DNA of 64,000 nucleotides from Sphingobacteriia bacterium (GTDB lineage: Bacteria > Bacteroidota > Bacteroidia > Chitinophagales > Chitinophagaceae): positions 1 through 64,000 of the forward strand of contig JAECQP010000006.1 in the NCBI GenBank assembly GCA_015999745.1, in the 5' to 3' direction. Within the stretch, counting starts at the first letter, position 1, and each line of letters opens with the position of its first letter. The position numbers were made by a program, and so were the translations under genes. This document shows, piece by piece, positions 17,225 to 23,594 of the stretch. The notes below the pieces were generated by a model. That model saw only the letters and a program-made list of their open reading frames with translations, searched no databases and was not told the DNA's origin.

Positions 17225-17617
17225 TTAGCATTCCGTTCCGGACAGCTGATCTATGGTTGGATACTGAACAATTTTCACTGCATTCCTGCCCACCATCCTG
17301 TATCCGTAATCATAACAACAGATATAGGTCCCGCTTCGATCGGGTTTTTGCTGATGCGTAAAATGCAATAAACTGAACCCCCGCAACAGCAATTCCTGAA
17401 ATGGAACCGTTGATCCCTTTGAATACCTGGAATAAGCGGCCGCTAGTATCCTCCTGTTTTTCTGCAGCTGGTAGTTTACCTGCCGGATATAGTTGGTGTG
17501 ATTCCCGTTTAGCCCGTTGTGGTAACTGCTTCTGCAATAATCATTGCAAAACTTTTTATCTGCTCTCCCGTTAATTCCTTTGTTACAATGCAAACAGCTT
17601 TTTTGGGTTGATGACAT
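17225..17617 (-). CDS. Zinc-ribbon-containing hypothetical protein
   Basis: This 130-residue protein has an N-terminal zinc-finger-like motif, CLHC...CNDYC (CX2C...CX3C over about 19 residues). It resembles the short ribbons of DUF2116-type Bacteroidota proteins. The rest has charged and aromatic stretches (QKNRRILAAAY) and a C-terminal region with a CC pair. The ATG at 17617 was preferred to an upstream ATG at 17710, because the extra residues look non-conserved and untypical. It may bind nucleic acid, but that is only suggested by the ribbon. It lies convergent with the RlpA gene. Confidence 0.6.
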   Translation of the reverse strand: MSSTQKSCLHCNKGINGRADKKFCNDYCRSSYHNGLNGNHTNYIRQVNYQLQKNRRILAAAYSRYSKGSTVPFQELLLRGFSLLHFTHQQKPDRSGTYICCYDYGYRMVGRNAVKIVQYPTIDQLSGTEC

Positions 17618-17725
17618 CTGGCTGGATATATCGATTACAAACAGCGCCAAATTAGCACATGTACAGCTGTTGGAAAGCGTAGAACTACGGATAAAATGCG
17701 TTAAAAACACGCAAATCAGGCGCTG

Positions 17726-18667
17726 CTATTCTGCTTTGGCAGTGGCTGCCAGTGTTTGCAGTACCTCTTTCACCGCTTGTTCATTGCTTATCGGCGTATG
17801 GTTAAATGCTTGATTGAATTTGGCGGAATCAAACCAATATGGGCGGTCATACTGATAGAGCATTTCATGCATTTCTCCGATTACAGGAATAAACCAGCCC
17901 AATGCCTGTACCATCCATGCAGGCAGCACCTTTATTCTTTGCTGCACCTGCATGGCATCTGCAAAGATTGCAGCCCACTCTCTTCCTGTGGGAACGTTGC
18001 TGTCTACAGGGAGGTTCCAGATTTCATTAAAAGCGCTGCCGGTATTGCCCAGCAATGCTGTTCCCCGGGCCAGTTCAGGTGTGTAGCCAAAACTATGCGG
18101 CATATCTGCATTGCAGAACCATTGTGCCGGCTTCCCTTTCAGGTAATTATCATAAACCAGGTTCATCAGCAGGCTGGATTGTTTAACAGGTCCAAAGAAA
18201 TCCGGAGCCCTTGCAATGATGGCATCAATCTTTCCGGCTTCAGCGGCCTTGATGATCTGCTGATCCAGTTCTGCACGGATCATTCCCTTTTTGCTGCAAG
18301 GACTGAAAGGAGATTGTTCGGTAATGTGCTGTACATGATCTCCGCCAATTGCGTAGATATTATCGAAGAAAACCAGCCGGCTACCGTTTACGTGGCAGGC
18401 TTCAATTACATGGCTGATGAATGCGGGCCAGTTGGCCTTCCATATTTTTAATTTATATGCAAAGCCGATTGTTATGTAGCAAACCCTGCTGCCCTCCACC
18501 GCTTTAAATACCTCCTCCTTCTTTGTAAGATCTGCCGGAAACAGCAGGTCAGTTTCGTTTACTTTTTCAGGATTACGGCTCACCAGGCGAATATCTTTGG
18601 TATACTTTTTTAAATTTTTCGCCAGTTCAATACCTATAGATCCGTTTGCCCCGAGTATTGTTTGCAT
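17726..18667 (-). CDS. NAD(P)-binding Rossmann-fold protein (atypical short-chain dehydrogenase / epimerase type)
   Basis: This 313-residue protein starts MQTILGANGSIGIELAKNL, a GxxGxxG dinucleotide-binding motif. It continues with VSRNPEKV (a basic residue favouring NADPH) and DLTKKEEVFKAVEGSRVCYI. The middle segment FFDNIYAIGG replaces the classical YxxxK catalytic site with a Tyr-rich loop, as in NmrA- or epimerase-like atypical SDRs. The substrate is unknown. The ATG at 18667 was chosen over an upstream TTG. Palindromes about 70-90 bp upstream, shared with the divergent ssb gene, may control it. Confidence 0.78.
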   Translation of the reverse strand: MQTILGANGSIGIELAKNLKKYTKDIRLVSRNPEKVNETDLLFPADLTKKEEVFKAVEGSRVCYITIGFAYKLKIWKANWPAFISHVIEACHVNGSRLVFFDNIYAIGGDHVQHITEQSPFSPCSKKGMIRAELDQQIIKAAEAGKIDAIIARAPDFFGPVKQSSLLMNLVYDNYLKGKPAQWFCNADMPHSFGYTPELARGTALLGNTGSAFNEIWNLPVDSNVPTGREWAAIFADAMQVQQRIKVLPAWMVQALGWFIPVIGEMHEMLYQYDRPYWFDSAKFNQAFNHTPISNEQAVKEVLQTLAATAKAE

Positions 18668-18735
18668 AATCAACTAATTAAAATCCAAAGTACAAAAGCC
18701 CATCCACAAATCCTACGGTTATCTGTCAAGTATTT

Positions 18736-18747
18736 GTAAACGTTTAC
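18736..18747. promoter_or_regulatory. Palindrome GTAAACGTTTAC between the epimerase-like gene and ssb
   Basis: This perfect 12-bp palindrome shares two bases with the next one (18745-18758). It lies in the 185-bp divergent intergenic region. It may be half of a composite operator. Confidence 0.45.
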
Positions 18748-18758
18748 TTACGTAAGTA
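18745..18758. promoter_or_regulatory. Palindrome TACTTACGTAAGTA between the epimerase-like gene and ssb
   Basis: This perfect 14-bp palindrome is of the TnACnnnnGTnA kind typical of TetR- or HxlR-family operators. No such regulator gene is adjacent, so the protein that binds it is not known. It overlaps the preceding palindrome by three bases. Confidence 0.5.
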
Positions 18759-18774
18759 CCTGTTTAAAAACAGG
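18759..18774. repeat. Hairpin CCTGTTTAAAAACAGG upstream of ssb
   Basis: The perfect 7-bp arms CCTGTTT and AAACAGG flank two A bases. The hairpin directly abuts the TACTTACGTAAGTA palindrome. It could be a third operator half-site or an RNA hairpin in the ssb leader. Confidence 0.4.
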
Positions 18775-18852
18775 ATGGCGGGTGTTATTGAGGCATATTT
18801 GCGTTGTGAACGGCAGTACATACTGCTTCTACTCAACTTAAAATCGAATTGC

Positions 18853-19191
18853 ATGAATGCGATGAAAAACAAAGTTCAGCTGATCGGAAACCTAGGACAG
18901 GAGCCCGATATTAAAACAATCGGCGAAGACCGGAAAGTTGCCCACCTGAGTGTTGCCACCAATGAAAACTACCGCAACGCCAAAGGAGAAAAAGTTACGG
19001 AAACCCAATGGCACAATATAGTGGCCTGGGGAAAACTGGCAGAGCTGGCTGAAAAATACCTGCACAAAGGGACAGAGGTAGTGATTGAAGGTAAGCTGAT
19101 CAACCGGAATTATACCGACAAGCAGGGTGTAAAGCGATATGTTACTGAAGTACAAGCCAACGAATTGTTGATCCTGACTAAAAAAACCTGA
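18853..19191 (+). CDS. ssb: Single-stranded DNA-binding protein
   Basis: This SSB has an OB fold over its whole 112 residues. Motifs are KVQLIGNLGQEPDI, VAHLSVATNENYRNAKGE, ETQWHNIVAWGKLAELAEKYL and TEVVIEGKLINRNY. It lacks the acidic C-terminal tail (DDDIPF type) through which SSB recruits other replication and repair proteins. It is also shorter than housekeeping SSBs of about 150-180 residues. It is therefore probably a secondary, natural-competence- or stress-type copy. The start at 18853 is preferred over the upstream in-frame ATG, because the OB fold begins just after it. It is divergent from the epimerase-like gene. Confidence 0.9.
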   Translation: MNAMKNKVQLIGNLGQEPDIKTIGEDRKVAHLSVATNENYRNAKGEKVTETQWHNIVAWGKLAELAEKYLHKGTEVVIEGKLINRNYTDKQGVKRYVTEVQANELLILTKKT

Positions 19192-19220
19192 CGCTCCCCC
19201 TATATACCTTACAACATCAG

Positions 19221-19256
19221 TAGGCGGGTAACCCTGATCCGGTTCTACCCTGCCTA
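19221..19256. terminator. Hairpin between the convergent ssb and DUF420 genes
   Basis: TAGGCGGGTA (19221-19230) pairs with TACCC-T-GCCTA (19246-19256) with a one-base bulge, and inner ACC/GGT bases extend the stem. It lies at the meeting point of two convergent genes, overlaps the DUF420 stop codon and lacks a clear T-run on either side. It is a possible bidirectional terminator. Confidence 0.4.
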
Positions 19257-19838
19257 TTGATAGTAAGGGCTAATCATCCAGTATACCAACGGACCGGTTA
19301 CGGCAACATAGAACCATAATGGCCAGGTAATTCTTGCGAGGAGCTTGTGCCTTGCGTATTCAGCAGTTAATGCACGGTAGGCAGTGAACAGGATAAACGG
19401 TAAAATGACCGCAGCCAGTATGATATGGGAAATCAGTACAATGAAATAGACTGTACGCATAGATCCTACCGCCGTTTTTTCAGCTTCGGATATTATACCA
19501 TCGTGATTAACATCTCCAAATTTAGCCTCGCCAGCCAGTAAGTGGTGCGCTATATAGGAAACCAGAAAAATGACAGATAACACCAATGCCGTCATCATAA
19601 TTTTTTTGTGCAGTGCATAGTGCTGCTTTCTTACAGCTACTAAAGCTGCAACCAGCAATACCGCGATTATGGCATTGATGAAAGCATTGATTTTTGCAAA
19701 AATATGTACATCAAAGCCGGGGTTTACATCCAGCTTAACACGACCCAGGATCAATACAACCACAAAAACAACAACTGAAAAAATCCCGATGAGCCAATTG
19801 GCTTTTTGATCATTTTTGGTAATACTCGCAGGTAACAT
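19254..19838 (-). CDS. DUF420 family membrane protein with an embedded EF-hand-like loop
   Basis: This 194-residue DUF420 protein is a usual companion of cytochrome oxidase genes. It has about five membrane helices and conserved histidines (HKKIMMTALVLS, SYIAHHLL, LISHIILAAVILPF), consistent with a heme- or copper-linked assembly role related to CtaG-like proteins. Residues 109-120 read DVNHDGIISEAE, a complete 12-residue EF-hand calcium loop between two helices. The ATG at 19838 was chosen because the longer reading overlaps the SCO gene. It is the last gene of the oxidase cluster, 11 bp after SCO. Confidence 0.85.
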   Translation of the reverse strand: MLPASITKNDQKANWLIGIFSVVVFVVVLILGRVKLDVNPGFDVHIFAKINAFINAIIAVLLVAALVAVRKQHYALHKKIMMTALVLSVIFLVSYIAHHLLAGEAKFGDVNHDGIISEAEKTAVGSMRTVYFIVLISHIILAAVILPFILFTAYRALTAEYARHKLLARITWPLWFYVAVTGPLVYWMISPYYQ

Positions 19839-19849
19839 ATGCTTAAATT

Positions 19850-20665
19850 TTATTGATCCTTTTGCTTTTTTTGTTTGGTAATATACAATATAAAGAAAGT
19901 AATAGCCAGGAGTATGATCAGCCAAAGCCAGCTTAAGTCTATAATCTGCTGAAATACCCCTCCTTTTCTGTTAAGGTCTTTCTCCAGCATCAGTAATCCG
20001 ATATCCTTGGAGAGCTTGGCCATATCAACTGAATCCAGTCCATTATAATAACCTCTTACAATACGATCCTTGTCTATCAGCACAAAACGGCTGGTATGTA
20101 CAAAGTCCGGACTGATGGGTTCTTCACTGAATTTATCTACACGCAATTCTTCGAATGCAAAACGGTAAATAGAATCCTTATTTCCGGTGAGCATCCACCA
20201 GTTATCATGATTTACGCCAAATCGCTGGGAATAATTCTTCAATACCGGAACTGAGTCGTTTTCCGGGTCTACTGTAAAAGAAACAAATTGTACAATGGAA
20301 GTATCAATCCTGTTTCGGACATTCCCCCCTTTTTTGAAAGATTGCTGCAATTTAGCCATGTTCAGGGTCAGCTTAGGGCAAATACTCCGGCAGCTGGTAA
20401 AGAAAAAATCTGCAACAACAATTCTTCCATGACGATCGAACATGCCCACAGAGTCTCCCAGTTGGTTTACCAGGTGAATATTAGCTGTTTGATGCCAGAT
20501 ACTATCGTCTACCGTTTTCCCCTTTTCTACTTTGGTAGTTACGGTATCGAGCAGGTATTTCCTTGGCATATCCACCGCATGCTCACTGGCTATTCGTAAG
20601 ATAAAATAACAGGCAAGCGGAACACCCAGTGCCACCAATAATCCTAAAATCGCTTTTTTATTCAT
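19850..20665 (-). CDS. SCO1/SenC-family copper chaperone
   Basis: This membrane-anchored thioredoxin-fold protein inserts copper into the CuA site of cytochrome oxidase subunit II. The copper-binding motif CRSIC (CX3C) is in FFTSCRSICPKLTLN, and the third ligand His is in DFVHTSRFVLID. There is an N-terminal signal anchor and also a C-terminal membrane helix (LSWLWLIILLAITFFIL), so both ends are membrane-tethered. The ATG at 20665 gives 271 residues. The terminator hairpin immediately upstream (T-run ending about 16 bp before the start) suggests reduced expression relative to the oxidase subunits. Confidence 0.93.
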   Translation of the reverse strand: MNKKAILGLLVALGVPLACYFILRIASEHAVDMPRKYLLDTVTTKVEKGKTVDDSIWHQTANIHLVNQLGDSVGMFDRHGRIVVADFFFTSCRSICPKLTLNMAKLQQSFKKGGNVRNRIDTSIVQFVSFTVDPENDSVPVLKNYSQRFGVNHDNWWMLTGNKDSIYRFAFEELRVDKFSEEPISPDFVHTSRFVLIDKDRIVRGYYNGLDSVDMAKLSKDIGLLMLEKDLNRKGGVFQQIIDLSWLWLIILLAITFFILYITKQKKQKDQ

Positions 20666-20680
20666 ATTCTCCGGTATAAG

Positions 20681-20708
20681 AAAAAACCATCGCAACGCAG
20701 CGATGGTT
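20681..20708 (-). terminator. Intrinsic-terminator-like hairpin between oxidase subunit IV and SCO
   Basis: On the minus strand AACCATCGC pairs with GCGATGGTT (arms 20700-20708 and 20685-20693) around six bases and is followed by a T-run. It lies about 40 bp after the subunit IV stop. The T-run ends only about 16 bp before the SCO start codon, leaving no room for a new promoter. Confidence 0.7.
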
Positions 20709-20745
20709 CAAACTGTATCAATCATTTCATTGAGCTATTCCACCG

Positions 20746-21192
20746 TTAGTGTTTTGCTTCCTGTACATCATGTTGCTCACCATGCGCTGCCGGTTTGGTT
20801 TCCTGCTTCTTTTCTACCTTAATCGTACTTTGCTCCTTATAATGAGGGTCATATGTATTACGCAGGTTTTTGAACGAATTACCATCGTAAAGGAATGCAA
20901 TAATGAACCAAACAAACAATGTCAGCGGCACCACAATGGTCATGATCAGGTTCTTCACTTCATGTTTCAGGTGCATAAAATACGCAACAATATAGAATGC
21001 TTTAGCCAGCATCAGTATGACGATTACCCCTTTAATGGTTAATCTCGTAGAGCTACTTTCCAAAGGAATACCAATCATCCAGAAGCCGAGCAGCAGTTCA
21101 ATAATCGTTAACACAGTAAGGATAATCGTAACCTTTACGATTTCTTTTGTACCTCCGCCTGCGTGTTCGCCATGTTCAATTGTATGTTCCAT
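20746..21192 (-). CDS. Cytochrome c oxidase subunit IV
   Basis: This 148-residue protein has three hydrophobic helices (about 25-45, 50-75 and 85-110) in the bacterial COX4 arrangement. The marks are IVKVTIILTVLTIIELLLGF, FYIVAYFMHLKHEVK and the final charged tail. It is a small stabilising subunit of the heme-copper oxidase and is the last structural subunit in this cluster. A His- and Glu-rich N-terminus (HTIEHGEHAGG) and a Lys/Glu/His-rich C-terminus flank the core. Confidence 0.88.
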   Translation of the reverse strand: MEHTIEHGEHAGGGTKEIVKVTIILTVLTIIELLLGFWMIGIPLESSSTRLTIKGVIVILMLAKAFYIVAYFMHLKHEVKNLIMTIVVPLTLFVWFIIAFLYDGNSFKNLRNTYDPHYKEQSTIKVEKKQETKPAAHGEQHDVQEAKH

Positions 21193-21226
21193 AAATAAGC
21201 TTATTGTAATAATTAAATTTAAAAAA

Positions 21227-21907
21227 TTAAATCAGGTAGAAGCAGGTAAATACAAATACCCAAACCAGGTCTACAAAGTGCCAGTATAATCCGGCCTTCT
21301 CAATCATCAGGTAGTGACCTCTCTGCTCAAACTTGTCGGTAAGTGTCATGATCAGCATGATGATATTGATAATCACCCCGGAGAATACGTGAAATCCGTG
21401 GAACCCGGTGATGGTAAAGAAGTAGTTGGTAAAATTGGTAGAAGAAGCCGTTCCGTCATGATTCAGGAAAGGGTTACTTCCCCACCACGCGCCCTCGTGC
21501 AACAGGTGATTCCATTCCCAGGCCTGGCAGCTCAGGAAAGCGATACCGCCAATAATGGTCAGGATCAGGTTTTTAACCACTCCGCTCTTATCCATATTCT
21601 TACCGGCCTGTACCGCCAGTACCATGGTTACGGAACTGATGATCAGAATGAACGTCATAATACTTACAAACACCAACGGTGCGTGTACACCTTCCGGTGC
21701 AAACGGAAAGCTTTTAAATACTTCGTTGGGGTCAGGCCATCCATTGGTAGAAAAGCGGATGGTACCATAAGAAATCAAAAACGCACCAAAAGTAAATGCA
21801 TCACTCATCAAAAAGTACCACATCATTACTTTGCCGTACTCTGCGTTAAAGGGACTTTTACCACCTCCCCATGCGTTGGTGGTTGGTGCTGTTGCAGTTG
21901 TTGCCAT
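21227..21907 (-). CDS. ctaE: Cytochrome c oxidase subunit III (larger copy)
   Basis: This 226-residue protein has the subunit III topology of about seven helices. Signatures include MMWYFLMSDAFTFGAFL, NLILTIIGGIAFLSCQAWEW, TITGFHGFHVFSGVI and the C-terminal YWHFVDLVWVFVFTCFYL. Subunit III stabilises the active site of the oxidase and modulates proton uptake. A second, shorter subunit III copy precedes it, a pairing normal for this oxidase type in Bacteroidota. A symmetric A/T hairpin lies in the gap between the two. Confidence 0.92.
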   Translation of the reverse strand: MATTATAPTTNAWGGGKSPFNAEYGKVMMWYFLMSDAFTFGAFLISYGTIRFSTNGWPDPNEVFKSFPFAPEGVHAPLVFVSIMTFILIISSVTMVLAVQAGKNMDKSGVVKNLILTIIGGIAFLSCQAWEWNHLLHEGAWWGSNPFLNHDGTASSTNFTNYFFTITGFHGFHVFSGVIINIIMLIMTLTDKFEQRGHYLMIEKAGLYWHFVDLVWVFVFTCFYLI

Positions 21908-21950
21908 ATTGGTCTTAAATTTCGATTACAAAAGTATTGGCTAGCGGTGA

Positions 21951-21977
21951 AAAAAAATGCATTGAATGCATTTTTTT
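21951..21977 (-). terminator. Terminator-like hairpin between the two subunit III genes
   Basis: AAAAAAATGCAT (21951-21962) and ATGCATTTTTTT (21966-21977) are perfect 12-bp arms around TGA. The stem is A/T-rich except for one GC pair at its heart. Read on the minus strand it ends in eight T bases. It begins 6 bp after the upstream gene's stop, so partial termination within the operon is likely, although the stem is weak. Confidence 0.5.
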
Positions 21978-21982
21978 CTTTA

Positions 21983-22561
21983 TTACCCTATCCAGTTATA
22001 AAATATAAATAAATAGATCCAAAGTACGTCTACAAAGTGCCAATAAGTGGCTGCCAGCTCAACCGGAAGGCTGCTGCCGGCCTTTTCCTGACTGTTGTAC
22101 GCCCGGATGAAAATAAACAATATTGCTACAACTCCACCCAAAACGTGTAGCATATGCAAACCGGTAATAACCAGCAGAAAAGAGGCTGCAGAATTACTTC
22201 TGCTCCCCGTTAAGGCAATATTGTTGCTTTCCAGGTCTAAAAATCCCATTATTTGCATAACCAGGAAAGCAAGTCCCAGCAATGCGGTAAGGGTAATCAA
22301 TGCTCTGTATTTTCCCATTTCCCTGGCTTTGTGCGCCTGAACTGCCATCTGAATGGTGAAACTGCTCACCAGGATTACAGCGGTTGAATACCAGAATAAT
22401 ACCGGAAGATTAAACTCCAGCCAGCTGCTCTGGTTCTTTTTTACAATATACGCACTGGTTAAACCCGCAAACATCATGACCATACTGCCCATAGCCACCC
22501 ACAGGGTGAATTTATGGCGATGGATCCTTTGTGGCCCATTGGCCTGCACTGCTGTCATCAT
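21983..22561 (-). CDS. Cytochrome c oxidase subunit III family protein (shorter copy)
   Basis: This 192-residue relative of subunit III has about five helices (KFTLWVAMGSMVMMFAGLTS, FWYSTAVILVSSFTIQM, LITLTALLGLAFLVMQI and others). It ends in YWHFVDVLWIYLFIFY, the same C-terminal signature as the larger copy. It probably occupies part of the subunit III position, or is a split/duplicated subunit. The ATG at 22561 was used, although the ATG at 22558 is equally possible. It lies between heme O synthase and the larger subunit III. Confidence 0.85.
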   Translation of the reverse strand: MMTAVQANGPQRIHRHKFTLWVAMGSMVMMFAGLTSAYIVKKNQSSWLEFNLPVLFWYSTAVILVSSFTIQMAVQAHKAREMGKYRALITLTALLGLAFLVMQIMGFLDLESNNIALTGSRSNSAASFLLVITGLHMLHVLGGVVAILFIFIRAYNSQEKAGSSLPVELAATYWHFVDVLWIYLFIFYNWIG

Positions 22562-22592
22562 CACTTTATTTTAAATTTATATAAATCATTTG

Positions 22593-23501
22593 TTATCCTG
22601 CCTTATCTGCCAGCATAGCCAGTAAAACGATCGGCAAATAGATATAACTGCTAAACATCACCCTTCTGGCTGCCTTCACATCCATCGACCTGTACAACCG
22701 GTAGCTCTGCAACACCATGAAAAGATTGCAACCCAGTAAAATCCATACGCTGGTAACACCCGTAAGTCCGAAATAGTACGGCATCATACCCATCGGTATC
22801 ATCAATACGGAATACATCACCGTTTGCAGCGCAGTGAATCTCGTAGGGCCTTTGTCTGCCGGCAATAATTTAAAGCCCGCCTTGCTGTAGTCTGTATGGG
22901 CTACCCAGGCAATGGCCCAGAAATGAGGGAATTGCCAGAGGAACTGAATTCCGAAAAGGATCCATCCGCCCGCACTGAAGTCGTCGTTGCCGGCCACCCA
23001 GCCAATCAGGCAGGGCAATGCGCCGGGAAACGCACCAATCAGCACCGCAATAGAGTTGATTTTCTTAAGCGGTGTATAGATAAATGCATACAGGAACAGG
23101 CTGAAAGCAGATACCAGCGCAGAAGAGAGATTAAAGAAATACCACATCATTCCCACACCTGCCAGACCGGCTACGATTGCAAAAGTGTAAGCTTCCTGCT
23201 GCGACATACTTCCTGAAGCGACCGGCCTTTTGGAAGTTCGTTTCATAACCGCATCCGTATCTTTTTCAACTGCCTGGTTGATGGCATTGGCACTACCGGT
23301 CACCAGCATACCTGCGATGAACAGGAGCAGGATCATGACCCAGTCGTACTCCACCACTTTCGGCGCCAGCAGGTAACAGATCACACAGGAAAATACCACA
23401 GTAAAGCTCAGCGTGAACTTAATCAACAGATAATAGTCTTTTACCTTGGATGCCAGGGTAAAAGAAGATGATGCTGTTTTATTTTCCACGTGTTTTGTCA
23501 T
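22593..23501 (-). CDS. ctaB: Protoheme IX farnesyltransferase (heme O synthase)
   Basis: This 302-residue UbiA-type prenyltransferase makes heme O from heme B and farnesyl diphosphate, the precursor of heme A for the oxidase. The first Asp-rich motif region NAINQAVEKDTDAVMKRTSKRP, the loop PLKKINSIAVLIGAFPGALP and the segment WQFPHFWAIAW are all typical. The ATG at 23501 was chosen. The upstream in-frame start would place the terminator hairpin inside the coding region. A classical terminator lies directly upstream, so expression may depend on read-through from ctaD. Confidence 0.95.
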   Translation of the reverse strand: MTKHVENKTASSSFTLASKVKDYYLLIKFTLSFTVVFSCVICYLLAPKVVEYDWVMILLLFIAGMLVTGSANAINQAVEKDTDAVMKRTSKRPVASGSMSQQEAYTFAIVAGLAGVGMMWYFFNLSSALVSAFSLFLYAFIYTPLKKINSIAVLIGAFPGALPCLIGWVAGNDDFSAGGWILFGIQFLWQFPHFWAIAWVAHTDYSKAGFKLLPADKGPTRFTALQTVMYSVLMIPMGMMPYYFGLTGVTSVWILLGCNLFMVLQSYRLYRSMDVKAARRVMFSSYIYLPIVLLAMLADKAG

Positions 23502-23516
23502 GCGCGATCCTTCATT

Positions 23517-23548
23517 TAAAAACAATGCTCCCGGGTTCGGGAGCATTG
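23517..23548 (-). terminator. Strong intrinsic terminator between ctaD and ctaB
   Basis: CAATGCTCCCG and CGGGAGCATTG (23523-23533 and 23538-23548) form a perfect 11-bp stem with a four-base loop, followed on the minus strand by TTTTT. It lies about 45 bp after the ctaD stop codon and ends about 16 bp before the ctaB start. It would end most ctaD transcripts, yet leaves no room for a ctaB promoter. Confidence 0.85.
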
Positions 23549-23594
23549 GAATATGTTCACTGAATACAGCAAAAGGCTGCTCAGTTTAATTGAA

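Noticed and set aside
17756..18451. 231-codon plus-strand frame antisense to the epimerase-like gene
   Set aside because: The minus-strand gene has a clear Rossmann motif, whereas the antisense frame has Cys- and His-rich composition without any family pattern.
21314..22012. 232-codon plus-strand frame antisense to cytochrome oxidase subunit III
   Set aside because: The overlapped gene is a well-matched subunit III. The antisense frame spans an intergenic hairpin and has no domain.
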